Shown: positions 45,029-54,024 of the stretch, in pieces | Position numbering within the stretch: position 1 is the stretch's first letter | Layout: each line of letters opens with the position of its first letter | DNA from: Chitinophaga pinensis | Lineage (GTDB): Bacteria; Bacteroidota; Bacteroidia; Chitinophagales; Chitinophagaceae | Direction of reading: 5' to 3' | NCBI GenBank assembly: GCA_945878115.1 | Contig: CAMDVD010000001.1 | Coordinates: 165,872 to 229,871, forward strand | Length of the DNA stretch: 64,000 bases | Translations under genes and position numbers: made by a program | Notes under the pieces: model-generated | Seen by the model: only the letters and a program-made list of their open reading frames with translations | Database searches by the model: none | Told to the model about the DNA's origin: nothing

Positions 45029-46711
45029 TCATTTCACCACATCACTCAATTCTTGCGAAATAGGAATGTTTTCAGACCTTTTCTTTGCAATGAATTGTCT
45101 TGCTTTTTCTTTTTGATTCGTTTGTGCCAACATCAAAATATAATTATTAATGGCTGGTCCATTCGCTCCGTCTTTCTCTAAATAGGTTTCCATATAATTG
45201 ATGCATTTTGTTGTGTCCTTTTTTAAAAAAGAAAGCCTAGACATGCAAAAATAAGTATCATAATAAGCCGAGCCTTTTAGTTCGGCAGTCAAATATTTTT
45301 CTGCTTTGTCTATGTCATTATTGTCGAGATAATATTTTCCCAAATAATAGTTCACATACTTTTCTTTTGGGTTTAATTCGTAAGCCTTATGCATATATGC
45401 TGTCGCCTTTTGCATATCATCTTTTGTACGTGCGCCCAACATCATATTGGCATAAGATGAATTGGGTGTAGTTCTAACCGCATCTGTCCAAAAAGTTAAT
45501 GTGTCTGCAAATTTTTGTTGATGAACATAATTGATGCCGGCAAAACATACAGCTAAAATGGATACAATAATTATGCTCTTCTTTTCATCTTTAAAAAGTA
45601 CGGTTTGGCTCAAGATAAATAATATGCCAATGATAGGTAAGTATAAACGATGTTCAAAATCTTGGTCATTCAATACCGATGGTAAAACAAATAAAGGGAT
45701 GAGTAAAAAAATAAACCAGGCCAAACCAGCAAATACGATTTTCATTTTTCGCTCAGTTGAAAAATAAAGCAAAGCCACCAATACAGCAATGGCTGCAAAT
45801 CCAAATATGTAAGATGTGTCAGCCATCATCGGGAATACACTTAAATTAAATGGGAGAATGATTTTACCTAGATATTGAATGGCAAGCGGGAAGCGAACTA
45901 CAAAACTTTTTGCCATGCTTGCAAATTGTATTGGATCGTTTTTGATAGTAGCACTAGAACGAGCAATGAACCAAATAATTGCGGCCACTGACCACATGCC
46001 ATACATGATAATGCTTCTTTTATTTTTCCAATTAAAAAAGGTTGTAGTACTCAATAAAAAAAGAAAAGCAGGTGGAACAAATAAAGCAGTTTCTTTCGTG
46101 AACAAGGCACATAACAAAAACAGCCCTTGCAGTAATAGAAATGTATATTTTTCCTTTTGGAGAAATTCAATAGATGCAATCATAAAACCTAAAATAAATA
46201 CTGCCATCAAAGTATCATTCCGCCCAGGTATCCATGCTACTGCCTGACTTAAAACTGGATGAACCGCAAATAAAGCCGTTAATAAAAAAGCCATGTTTTT
46301 TTGCATCTCCATTTTCTTAAAAAAAATAAAAAGCAAAAACACACTGAGCAAATGAAAGAGTAAATTGATGGCATGATATCCTTTGATATTTGTATCGCTA
46401 ATCCAATTGTTTACAATAAAAGAAACCATCAACAAGGGGCGATAATAGGTATCCTTCGTTTCATCAAAAACACCACGATGGAATGAATGCGCAATATTCG
46501 AGAACTCACTATTATATGCTTTGTAATCATTCACGAAAATAGTGTCGTCCAGTTCTGTGAAACCAAAATTGAGTGAACCGATATACAGCAAGACAACAAT
46601 GGCACTTAAATAGATAAATGGATATCGAAAGTTAAATGGCTTTGCAGTCCCATTTTCTATCGACTTTTTTTCTGTGATTACTTCTTGTTTTTTAATTGAT
46701 TTTGTACTCAT
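45029..46711 (-). CDS. GT-C-type membrane glycosyltransferase with C-terminal TPR repeats
   Basis: A 560-residue protein; start chosen at ATG 46711 (MSTKSIKKQEVITEKK). About ten membrane helices with a first loop carrying the acidic pattern FTELDDTIFVNDYKAYN, and PLLMVSFIVNN and HAINLLFHLLSVFLL, as in GT-C/PMT-like and TMTC proteins. From ~residue 400 there are TPR-like repeats (AYMHKAYELNPKEKYVNYYLGKYYL, DIDKAEKYLTAELKG). Probably transfers sugar from a lipid donor to exported protein or glycan; acceptor unknown. Same strand as, but 136 bp from, the sulfatase gene. Confidence 0.8.
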   Translation of the reverse strand: MSTKSIKKQEVITEKKSIENGTAKPFNFRYPFIYLSAIVVLLYIGSLNFGFTELDDTIFVNDYKAYNSEFSNIAHSFHRGVFDETKDTYYRPLLMVSFIVNNWISDTNIKGYHAINLLFHLLSVFLLFIFFKKMEMQKNMAFLLTALFAVHPVLSQAVAWIPGRNDTLMAVFILGFMIASIEFLQKEKYTFLLLQGLFLLCALFTKETALFVPPAFLFLLSTTTFFNWKNKRSIIMYGMWSVAAIIWFIARSSATIKNDPIQFASMAKSFVVRFPLAIQYLGKIILPFNLSVFPMMADTSYIFGFAAIAVLVALLYFSTERKMKIVFAGLAWFIFLLIPLFVLPSVLNDQDFEHRLYLPIIGILFILSQTVLFKDEKKSIIIVSILAVCFAGINYVHQQKFADTLTFWTDAVRTTPNSSYANMMLGARTKDDMQKATAYMHKAYELNPKEKYVNYYLGKYYLDNNDIDKAEKYLTAELKGSAYYDTYFCMSRLSFLKKDTTKCINYMETYLEKDGANGPAINNYILMLAQTNQKEKARQFIAKKRSENIPISQELSDVVK

Positions 46712-46847
46712 GGTATTCCAACAAATTTGTAAGATAATAGCCTCACAAACATATAAAAAAAATAGTACGCTGCATATCAATAATTACTATTACTGTTTTG
46801 AAAAAAATAATCTGAAGAATAGGAGAGAAATATTATTCACTTCCTAT

Positions 46848-48449
46848 TTATTTTTGAACACTAATTTTTTGTATTACTCTACCTTTTGTCGTTTTAATCT
46901 TCAGCATATAGAATCCATTGGCAATGCGCGAAACGTCCATTGAATTGCGATTTGACTTTCCTATTTCTTGACCTACATTATTTATCAAACTTATTTCAAG
47001 AATGGCTTGATTGCTGCATTGTACGGTAATGCTATTTGTAACAGGATTAGGATAAACTTGTATTGGATTTGTTTCCAACGACACATCTGTTGACAATGGC
47101 AAACAAGTACCTACTCCTGTTAGCGAAGTGATACTATCACATAAAAAATGATAATAGCTGATGTCTATTGCCGTCATCGTGGATGTATTCGTCAACAAAT
47201 TATTGTTCTCTTCTGCATCCAATGTTTGATTGTAAAATTCAACATTCCCATTGTCAAATCGTAGAAGATGATAATCTTGATTGCGAATTGTTTTGCCATC
47301 CGCTGCAATTCCTGGATTATTAAATTGCTCTGTAAATATCCATGTACGATTGTTTCCAGATTGGTTTTTGATGATGGGTAAAAAACTTTTACTATCTATC
47401 ATTGTACTTGTTGGAATGAAATTTTTCCAATTTGGAAAGCCACATAATTCGGCAATGGTTGCAAATAAATCTGGCGTATTTATTAAGGCGTCACTATTTC
47501 TGTTTTGCCCAACAACCGCTGGTCCTGCAACGATCATCGGCACTCGCACACCATAATCATAGATGGTCGCTTTGGCTTTATTGTGATTTGCAATTTGTGC
47601 CACTTTAGATTCATTGCCATTATCGCCAATAAAAATAATATTGGTACTATCCATCAAATTATGATTTTGTAAATAAGCAAATAATCTACCCATTTCTGTA
47701 TCCATGGCTTGAATAGCTGCTTTAAAATATTTTTCTGGATGTGCTGAAATGTCAACTGTTGTGCCGCTCAAACCAGTGGTGTCACATAATGATGCGGGTG
47801 GTAAATGAAACGGAGAATGCGGTGCATTAAATGCCAACCAAAGAAAAAATGGTTTACTGCTATTCATGGTATCCATCCAACTTATAGCATCATTTATCAC
47901 TTGCGTTGTTGCATAAGTAGTGACTGTATCTTGCATGCCATTTCTTATTCTCACCCAATTAGTATAACTCGTCAAGGCACCATTAAAATTACCAGAATAA
48001 AAATCGTAACCCATCGCATTCGGGAATAACAATTGCTGTGGAGAAGCAACATGCAAATGCCATTTACCCACATTGGCAGTATTGTATTTTATAGGTGCAT
48101 CATACTTGAGTAACCTAGCTAAACTTTTTTCGGCAGAATCTAATTGTGCAGAAGCCGCATTTGTAATTACAGTACCTACGCCTGTTCGAAAAGGATAGTG
48201 ACCAGTAAAAATTCCTGCTCTTGCTGGTGAACAAACCGGTGCAGACCAAACTTTGGAAAAGGTAATTCCTCTTTCTGCTAATGCCTTGATATTGGGCGAT
48301 ACAGCGGTGTCCGTTGTTGTGCTAAAGCAACCTAAATAATCAGGACTTAAATCATCGGCAATAATTAAAATTGTATTTTGTTGTGCTAAAATTGATTTTG
48401 AAAAGACAAAGAGTAAACAACAAAATACATATTTTATCCGATTATTCAT
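46848..48449 (-). CDS. Secreted sulfatase (arylsulfatase type) with T9SS sorting domain
   Basis: A 533-residue exported enzyme (signal to ~22, LAQQ). The alkaline-phosphatase-like fold starts with metal ligands Asp32 and Asp33 in IIADDLSPD, then the sulfatase signature C-x-P-x-R (Cys73 in VCSPARAGIFTG), which needs oxidation to formylglycine; GKWHLH and FIGDNGNESK follow. The C-terminus IQVYPNPVTNSITVQ is a T9SS sorting domain. Last gene of a seven-gene operon starting with an ECF sigma factor, 7 bp after the YHYH gene. Substrate unknown; could be a phosphodiesterase relative, but the CSPAR motif argues for a sulfatase. Confidence 0.9.
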   Translation of the reverse strand: MNNRIKYVFCCLLFVFSKSILAQQNTILIIADDLSPDYLGCFSTTTDTAVSPNIKALAERGITFSKVWSAPVCSPARAGIFTGHYPFRTGVGTVITNAASAQLDSAEKSLARLLKYDAPIKYNTANVGKWHLHVASPQQLLFPNAMGYDFYSGNFNGALTSYTNWVRIRNGMQDTVTTYATTQVINDAISWMDTMNSSKPFFLWLAFNAPHSPFHLPPASLCDTTGLSGTTVDISAHPEKYFKAAIQAMDTEMGRLFAYLQNHNLMDSTNIIFIGDNGNESKVAQIANHNKAKATIYDYGVRVPMIVAGPAVVGQNRNSDALINTPDLFATIAELCGFPNWKNFIPTSTMIDSKSFLPIIKNQSGNNRTWIFTEQFNNPGIAADGKTIRNQDYHLLRFDNGNVEFYNQTLDAEENNNLLTNTSTMTAIDISYYHFLCDSITSLTGVGTCLPLSTDVSLETNPIQVYPNPVTNSITVQCSNQAILEISLINNVGQEIGKSNRNSMDVSRIANGFYMLKIKTTKGRVIQKISVQK

Positions 48450-48456
48450 GGTGCGA

Positions 48457-49815
48457 TTAATCTTTAGTCACCAAAACTTTTTTAGAAATTGTTTTTGTTC
48501 CGTCTGCAATTTGAATAAGATATTCGCCAGCATATAATGCCTTCGTATCAAAATAAGCAATAGTACTTCCAGAATAGATCATTGTCTTTTGTATGAATTT
48601 GCCAGTAATATCATATAGAGAAACGCTTATGTTATCGTGCATTCCTTTAGCAACTTGTATAGCCATGATGTCAGATGTTGGATTTGGAAATATTTGTACA
48701 TCCAATGTATTCAAAATACTTTCTGAAACACCAGCTGGTGTTGGCGTGTAGGTTGTTACTGCTTCTGTTATTGAAGTTACTTTTACTGTGTTTTTAACAC
48801 CATAAAATGTTGGTCCAACTACGTAAGGATAAGCCGAATTCCAATTGTCTTTTACGGTTGCGAAATAACAATAAATGCCATTAGGATATTCTGGCGTTTT
48901 GCAAAAACGACCATTGTGTTCATCTAAATAGTCTGGAGAAGTTGGAACATCATATTGATAATCTTCTCTAAAATATCCTATTGGATAAGTAGCATTAACT
49001 GCTGGCCCTGCTGTAACGGTTGCACCAGTAGAATAGGTAGTACGTGTCGTGATATTGCGCAAATTATAACTTGATTTCATGCGAACGATACCACCAGTTC
49101 CATCTACATTTTTGTAGGCATAAGCACCATAAATTGGAAATCCATCATAAGCAAATCCAATCAATGGGGAATGTTGTGTACTGTCTATAACGTATAAGCC
49201 ATCAGCATCATATAAAGTACATACTGTTGAAATAACATTCAAATCTAATTTGAAAGCACTCGGGTTTTGATGATGATGATAATTGCCCATAGCAGGATGT
49301 CCTTTAGAACAATCGAATCCAAGTCGTTCACCAACTACAGCATCTCTATTCCAAACGCCATCACCCATGCCGCCTAATGGACCGCCTTTCAAAGAATTGG
49401 TAGAATTTTGCCAGCTTACACCATCTCGGTAGTCAAATAAAGCAACACCATTTACGAATAAACCAATATTGCCGCCAGTTGTATTTGTTGCTGTTCCAGT
49501 ATTTTCTACTGGATTTAAACTTACTTTGAAAATGGCATTTTGTGCTGAAGCTAAAGAAGGATTGCCATCTAAAAATGGTCCTGTAACATAGGTCGGAATT
49601 CCTTGTGTTGTAATGTATACCCAGTTTGTAGAGTATTGAACGGTTTGCACATTTGCCAAAACAGCATCTTGTATTGGCGTCGAATTACCACTCACATAAT
49701 GTCTTCCCATAATGGTATTATTTTGAAGCCAAGATGTAATACCGGGATTTGTTTGTGCATGTAATTGGAAAATAGAAAAAATGGATAATGCGATGAGTTG
49801 GATTTTTTTAAGCAT
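48457..49815 (-). CDS. YHYH-domain secreted protein with T9SS sorting domain
   Basis: A 452-residue exported protein (signal KKIQLIALSIFSIFQLHAQT). The YHYH domain family is recognised from DCSKGHPAMGNYHHHQNP (here NYHHHQ in place of the exact name motif), SPLIGFAYDGFPIYGAY, and GRFCKTPEYPNGIYCYFAT. Histidine-rich faces suggest metal binding, but no function is established for the family. T9SS domain at the end (VQIFPNPTSDIMAIQ). Sits between the MbnH-type enzyme (32 bp) and the sulfatase (7 bp). Confidence 0.85.
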   Translation of the reverse strand: MLKKIQLIALSIFSIFQLHAQTNPGITSWLQNNTIMGRHYVSGNSTPIQDAVLANVQTVQYSTNWVYITTQGIPTYVTGPFLDGNPSLASAQNAIFKVSLNPVENTGTATNTTGGNIGLFVNGVALFDYRDGVSWQNSTNSLKGGPLGGMGDGVWNRDAVVGERLGFDCSKGHPAMGNYHHHQNPSAFKLDLNVISTVCTLYDADGLYVIDSTQHSPLIGFAYDGFPIYGAYAYKNVDGTGGIVRMKSSYNLRNITTRTTYSTGATVTAGPAVNATYPIGYFREDYQYDVPTSPDYLDEHNGRFCKTPEYPNGIYCYFATVKDNWNSAYPYVVGPTFYGVKNTVKVTSITEAVTTYTPTPAGVSESILNTLDVQIFPNPTSDIMAIQVAKGMHDNISVSLYDITGKFIQKTMIYSGSTIAYFDTKALYAGEYLIQIADGTKTISKKVLVTKD

Positions 49816-49847
49816 GCTGTTTTGTTTTTTTTTTAGACGACGAATAA

Positions 49848-50885
49848 TTATAAACCATTCGGACTCTGTGAAAATAGTTTTTTTGGGTATTGAAATTTTG
49901 GATGGTATAGAAATTCTTTATCGGTCAAAGTTAATAGAAAGGAAATAACATCTACCTTGTCATTTGCACTTAATTGGATAGGTTTTTGCAATTGCGAATC
50001 TAAAGTACTTGCGTGTTGTGGAATGGAAGTGTAATGATTCAATACTTGGCTCAATTTTTTGAATCGACCATCATGCATATAAGGATAAGTAAATTCAATA
50101 TTCCTTAAAGTTGGAACCTTAAAAGTTAGACTATCACTCGCGATATGTGTTATCGCATATCGTCCATTATCCAGAAGTACGGTATCTTGTTGTAAACCAT
50201 TATTGGCAAATTGATTATTCGTGAAGAGTGGCTCTGTATGGCAGCTGGCGCAGTTTTTTTGAAATAAGAGATAGCCATTTTTTTCCTGACTACTAAAGGT
50301 ATCTTCATGCCGCATCACTTGATCATATTTGCTATTTGCACTCACTAATGTCAACATAAATTGTGTGATGCATTTCAATGTTCTTTCTCCAGTAATGAGG
50401 CTATCACGATAGGCAGAATAAAACAAATTTTTAAATAAGTTACTCTGATTTAATTTTTCAACAACATGCGCAATGTTCTCATTCATCTCATTGCTATCAC
50501 TAATAGGTGCCAAAGCTTGCATGTCCAAATGATTAATTCTTCCATCCCACATGAAGGTTTTGCCCCATGCCAAATTCATGAGTGCTGGTGCATTTCTTTT
50601 GCCAATCTTTCCATCTATACCATGACTCAAATCATGATCTGTATGGGCAAATCCAGTGAAGGATAAATGACAACTTGCGCAAGAAATAGTATTGTCTTTG
50701 GAAAGTATGGGGGAGTAAAATAAAGCTCTTCCAATATTTATTTTGTCTTGGCTTAAAGTATTTTTTGAAAAGTCGTATGATGGTTTCGGCCAACCTGATG
50801 GTACATGAAATAATGGCTCTGTACTTGTAAAAGAAACCAATGCAAAAAAGGAAAATAAGGCGATATAAATGATTCCTTTCCTCAT
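49848..50885 (-). CDS. Di-haem MauG/CcpA-family enzyme, MbnH-like
   Basis: A 345-residue periplasmic di-haem c protein with signal peptide (IIYIALFSFFALVSFTST). Two CxxCH haem sites: CASCH at 69-73 and CASCH at 212-216. Family features GRALFYSPILSKDNTISC, RNAPALMNLAW, MWDGRINHLDMQA, and VPTLRNIEFTYPYMHDGRF are typical of the cytochrome-c-peroxidase/MauG group. Because it overlaps the start of an MbnP gene by 4 bp, it is best read as MbnH, which oxidises Trp of MbnP to kynurenine in methanotrophs (family knowledge). A true peroxidase is the alternative. Confidence 0.88.
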   Translation of the reverse strand: MRKGIIYIALFSFFALVSFTSTEPLFHVPSGWPKPSYDFSKNTLSQDKINIGRALFYSPILSKDNTISCASCHLSFTGFAHTDHDLSHGIDGKIGKRNAPALMNLAWGKTFMWDGRINHLDMQALAPISDSNEMNENIAHVVEKLNQSNLFKNLFYSAYRDSLITGERTLKCITQFMLTLVSANSKYDQVMRHEDTFSSQEKNGYLLFQKNCASCHTEPLFTNNQFANNGLQQDTVLLDNGRYAITHIASDSLTFKVPTLRNIEFTYPYMHDGRFKKLSQVLNHYTSIPQHASTLDSQLQKPIQLSANDKVDVISFLLTLTDKEFLYHPKFQYPKKLFSQSPNGL

Positions 50886-51565
50886 TGTGCGGTACTAAAC
50901 ATTTGCGTAAATCTTTTTGAAAAATCCATCGCTTCTTTACCAGGTATCATGATGGATTTTTGTGTCTTGAAATCTAAGTTTGCCATTAGCTTTTCAAGCT
51001 GCAAGTAAATATCTATTTGCTTTTTATTTGGTATAGATAATTTAATTTCTTGCAATGGATAATAAGGCATTTGATACCCACCAATATGAAACTGAAATTC
51101 ATTTTTACGTGAAGGGCATTTTGGATGTATTCCTTCTAATTTAAAATTGATATAACCACTTTGCCAAGTCCAATACATGCCCAAGGTTGGATCTAAGTCT
51201 CCGCCCAAAGCACCACTCACATTACTTATGCTGTCAATGCCAACACAGAATTCCATTTGATCAAAGTGAATATTTTTAGGTGTATGTAAAGGAAAAGTAC
51301 ATGATTTGGATTCTTCTATATTGAGGAGATGATGGCTATTGGATTCGCGAAACACGGTCTTGCCTTGCCACAACAATTGAATGCTGCTAATATAATATTT
51401 TAATGTAGTAATAATTACAGAGTCGCTCTGAGGCGATATACGACTTCGTTCATTCAAGATTAATTTTTGATGATGAATTTGGTGATGAAAGCTAATGGAA
51501 ATGTCGTTCTGCGCCACACTGCAAAGAGGCATACACCCGATGAGAAAACATAGAATAAATCGCAT
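50882..51565 (-). CDS. MbnP-family copper-binding protein
   Basis: A 227-residue exported protein (signal MRFILCFLIGCMPLCSVAQ). MbnP family hallmarks are present: N-terminal beta strand ISFHHQIHHQKL, LKYYISSIQLL, ALGGDLDPTLGMYWTWQSGYINFKLEG (Trp132 and Trp134), and FQFHIGGYQ. MbnP binds copper and carries an MbnH-made kynurenine in the characterised system; one of the Trp residues here is the likely target. Stop overlaps the MbnH start; 2 bp gap to the upstream CnrX-like gene. Confidence 0.85.
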   Translation of the reverse strand: MRFILCFLIGCMPLCSVAQNDISISFHHQIHHQKLILNERSRISPQSDSVIITTLKYYISSIQLLWQGKTVFRESNSHHLLNIEESKSCTFPLHTPKNIHFDQMEFCVGIDSISNVSGALGGDLDPTLGMYWTWQSGYINFKLEGIHPKCPSRKNEFQFHIGGYQMPYYPLQEIKLSIPNKKQIDIYLQLEKLMANLDFKTQKSIMIPGKEAMDFSKRFTQMFSTAQ

Positions 51566-51567
51566 GA

Positions 51568-52023
51568 TTATTTATTGGGTGGTGGAGTCGGTGGCATAAA
51601 AAGCTTCGCAAGTTCTTTGTTCAAATCATGAAATGCGATCAATTGTTTTTCTGTACAAATATTTTTTATTCCTTGAAAATGATGAAAGTGGGCGTATTCA
51701 ATATTTTTTTGTTCGCTATTGATTTGTTGAATAAAGCTATCTACTTGTGTTGTAGAAACTGCCTGGTTGAGTAATGGATACAGTGCACTTTTTAATGCTG
51801 CAATATGCTCTTGCGCAGCCCCAATTTCTTGACGATGTATTTTTATCAAGCTGTCATATTGCACTATTTGCGCCTCTTGCAAATCTAATTGCTCAATAAT
51901 CAAATTTCGATTTCTGTCTGGATGATGCCTTTGTCCGTTTCCTTTAAAAAGATAGATTACAATGGATATATTGGAAAGCAATAATAGCACACAGACGATG
52001 CTTAACACTTTAACTTTACTCAT
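51568..52023 (-). CDS. CnrX/Spy-like periplasmic metal-sensor-type protein
   Basis: A 151-residue protein with an N-terminal membrane anchor (VLSIVCVLLLLSNISIVIYLF) and a His-rich helical periplasmic part: GQRHHPDRNRN, LDLQEAQIVQYDSLIKIHRQEI, and YAHFHHFQGIKNICTEKQ. This resembles Metal_resist/CpxP-Spy/CnrX proteins. In CnrYXH-type systems the anchored CnrX senses metal and signals to the anti-sigma factor. Its gene overlaps the anti-sigma gene by 8 bp and precedes MbnP by 2 bp, the right place for such a sensor. Metal identity is inferred as copper from the operon. Confidence 0.75.
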   Translation of the reverse strand: MSKVKVLSIVCVLLLLSNISIVIYLFKGNGQRHHPDRNRNLIIEQLDLQEAQIVQYDSLIKIHRQEIGAAQEHIAALKSALYPLLNQAVSTTQVDSFIQQINSEQKNIEYAHFHHFQGIKNICTEKQLIAFHDLNKELAKLFMPPTPPPNK

Positions 52024-52273
52024 GGTATAAATTATTATCGGTCATTAAATTCATGTTTTTTAAAATTTGCTTATGCCTTTGTTGGGTATCTTTTTCGATA
52101 GCAAAAATGTTTAAACTGATCAGTATTAACATGCTAGCTGCGATGGCATAAGTCCAAGTTGTCGAAAATGGTTCTTGCATAGGTTGCGCAATTTTTTGCT
52201 GTATGCGAGTCCATACAAAAGGAGAGACTTCTACTTTTTTAATTTGCGCTAGCAGTGTATTTGTTTGTTCCAT
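52016..52273 (-). CDS. Small single-pass anti-sigma factor (CnrY-like)
   Basis: An 85-residue protein with a short cytoplasmic N-terminus (MEQTNTLLAQIKKVEVSPFV), one membrane segment (TTWTYAIAASMLILISLNIF) and a ~20-residue outer tail. Size and topology match CnrY-type anti-sigma factors, which hold an ECF sigma by their N-terminus. No zinc motif is visible. Located 35 bp after the sigma factor gene and overlapping the CnrX-like gene by 8 bp. Assignment is by context and topology. Confidence 0.7.
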   Translation of the reverse strand: MEQTNTLLAQIKKVEVSPFVWTRIQQKIAQPMQEPFSTTWTYAIAASMLILISLNIFAIEKDTQQRHKQILKNMNLMTDNNLYHE

Positions 52274-52308
52274 TTGTGTAATTGTTTTTTTAGACGATGT
52301 TTATTCAA

Positions 52309-52830
52309 TTACCCTTCGTTTTGTTGTAAAAAATTCGCCAAGTTGGCTTTGGCTCTTGCAATCAAACTCTCTACAGCGCCAATATTGAGCTGCATAATTT
52401 CTGCAATTTCTTTTTGTGATTTCTGTTCAATTTTGCTTAATATAATGGCAGTTCTTTGATTATCGCGAAGGGCATTGATGGCATTGAATATTTTTTTTGT
52501 TGCTTCTTTATTTTCCATTTGAACGCCCGGATGATTAAATTCTGTGACATCCATTCGAGGTTCATTACTTTCTTGGTGGAATAAATTAGTGATCAATCCA
52601 AAGCGTTTTTTTCGTTTTTTCATTTTGATATAATCCAAGGATTTATTGATCGTGATTTTATAAATCCAAGTCGAAAGTTCGGCGTTATACTTGAATTGCG
52701 CAAGCGACAGATGTATGTTCACAAACACATCTTGTGTTATTTCTTCTGCATCTTCTATATTTTGTACATACTGCAACGCAAGATTATAAACCTTGTTTTT
52801 ATACATGCTATAAATTTCTTCTAATTGCAA
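52309..52830 (-). CDS. ECF-family RNA polymerase sigma factor
   Basis: A 173-residue sigma-70 of the ECF group. Region 2 (VYNLALQYVQNIEDAEEITQDVFVNIHLSL, then STWIYKITINKSLDYIK) and region 4 (ALRDNQRTAIILSKIEQKSQKEIAEIMQLNIGAVESLIARAKANL) are complete. The start is a TTG at 52830 (in-frame stop two codons before); ATG 52806 would remove eight residues that align with the family. First gene of the operon with anti-sigma, CnrX-like, MbnP, MbnH, YHYH and sulfatase genes, and probably autoregulated. A MITE-like element begins 50 bp upstream. Confidence 0.92.
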   Translation of the reverse strand: MQLEEIYSMYKNKVYNLALQYVQNIEDAEEITQDVFVNIHLSLAQFKYNAELSTWIYKITINKSLDYIKMKKRKKRFGLITNLFHQESNEPRMDVTEFNHPGVQMENKEATKKIFNAINALRDNQRTAIILSKIEQKSQKEIAEIMQLNIGAVESLIARAKANLANFLQQNEG

Positions 52831-52881
52831 TTGTTAGGTATTTATTTTTGAGGACTTAGTAAAATTTTAATTAGAATAATT

Positions 52882-53136
52882 TGGGCGGCAGACACGCTTT
52901 CCGTTCCAATCTTTTTGCTTCAAAGCAAGCAAAAAGGATTTTCACTTCAATCGTTGCCGTAATGCATCCACAAGTATAAAATATATTTTTGATTGCGTGT
53001 TTAATGGCTATACTAAAAATGTAATGAAAGGAAGAATTTGTAGATGCTTTGTATTGCGGCAACGATAGAACGGAAAGCACGGATTCCGCTGCTCTGAGCG
53101 GAAACGGCCTTGGAGTGATAGCGTGTTTGCCGCCCA
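52882..53136. mobile_element. MITE-like 255-bp element with terminal inverted repeats
   Basis: Ends TGGGCGGCAGACACGCT and AGCGTGTTTGCCGCCCA are inverted repeats with one mismatch, flanked on both sides by AATAATT (52875-52881 and 53137-53143), a likely 7-bp target duplication. Inside, CAATCGTTGCCG and CGGCAACGAT pair over a distance, and TTCCGCTGCTCTGAGCGGAA is a hairpin. No transposase is encoded; a 110-codon open frame on the minus strand is a by-product. Related partial copies lie at 32854 and 54604. Confidence 0.75.
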
Positions 53137-53180
53137 AATAATTCTCACAGTAATTTAGATTAGCCTGTTTTATATAGTTT

Positions 53181-53891
53181 TTATAAAATATCTTCTTCTT
53201 CAAAATAGCCTTTCGTTTTTACTTTCGTAGAGAAAAAATTTAAAAATAAAACAACAAAAGAAAAGAAAAATAGGGCTTGTATACTCACTAACATCTTTCC
53301 ATATAATGTAACAGGATAATAATCGCCAAACCCAATGGAATTAGAGCATATAACACTAAAGTAAACAGAATCAAACCAATGTAAAAATGGGCGATTCATA
53401 TTATTACCCAGTGTATACAATACCGCAAAGGAAATTATTATTTCAAAATAATTAAAAAATAATAACAGCATCGAACGTTTATACGAACGAGGGCGAGAAA
53501 GTAAATCGGAAGCGAAAATTAAGGTGGGTACATAAAATACGGTTTCTACTAACAGATAAATCATGAGACAAATGATGAAGGTAATATGTTGTGCATGATA
53601 AATAAGAATGAGTAAAGGAAATAGAACCTTAGTCAGTATATAAAAATCCAAAGCGAGATCTTGGTATTCACGACCTTTTTTGTAGGTAGCATATTTAATA
53701 TAAATGCCTGGAAAAAATAATTGAGAAGTGGATAGAAATAAGCGAACTATTTTTTCGATACCATTATCATCTTGGTGATCATTGTTCCATATTGCTTTAA
53801 TATTTAAAATCCGCTTTTCAATGGGATTGTGTTTGGGTTTCGAATGAACCGAAATTTTACCGAGCAGAAGTTTTTTAAATATCGACTTCAT
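53181..53891 (-). CDS. Potassium-channel-family membrane protein
   Basis: A 236-residue protein with about four membrane segments and a pore loop (DSVYFSVICSNSIGFGDYYP): the filter SIGFGD replaces the usual TVGYGD, a permitted variant in K+ channels. The pore is followed by a final helix (LVSIQALFFFSFVVLFLNFF). The N-terminal ~60 residues are basic and cytoplasmic; there is no RCK/TrkA-N domain. Probably a K+ or non-selective cation channel. Stands alone between the MITE-like element and the DinB gene. Confidence 0.8.
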   Translation of the reverse strand: MKSIFKKLLLGKISVHSKPKHNPIEKRILNIKAIWNNDHQDDNGIEKIVRLFLSTSQLFFPGIYIKYATYKKGREYQDLALDFYILTKVLFPLLILIYHAQHITFIICLMIYLLVETVFYVPTLIFASDLLSRPRSYKRSMLLLFFNYFEIIISFAVLYTLGNNMNRPFLHWFDSVYFSVICSNSIGFGDYYPVTLYGKMLVSIQALFFFSFVVLFLNFFSTKVKTKGYFEEEDIL

Positions 53892-54024
53892 GATGAAAGG
53901 AATAAATAATGAATGTTAAAAAAGGGAAGGACACAAAAGTAGATATCTTGTATGGATTAAATACCATCCTTTTGTAAGAACAAATTGTAGGTTTTCTATT
54001 ATGGAATTTGTGTATTTGAAAAAA

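Noticed and set aside
52871..53203. 110-codon minus-strand open frame next to the K+ channel gene
   Set aside because: Lies almost entirely inside the MITE-like element and its sequence has no protein character beyond the repeat palindromes.
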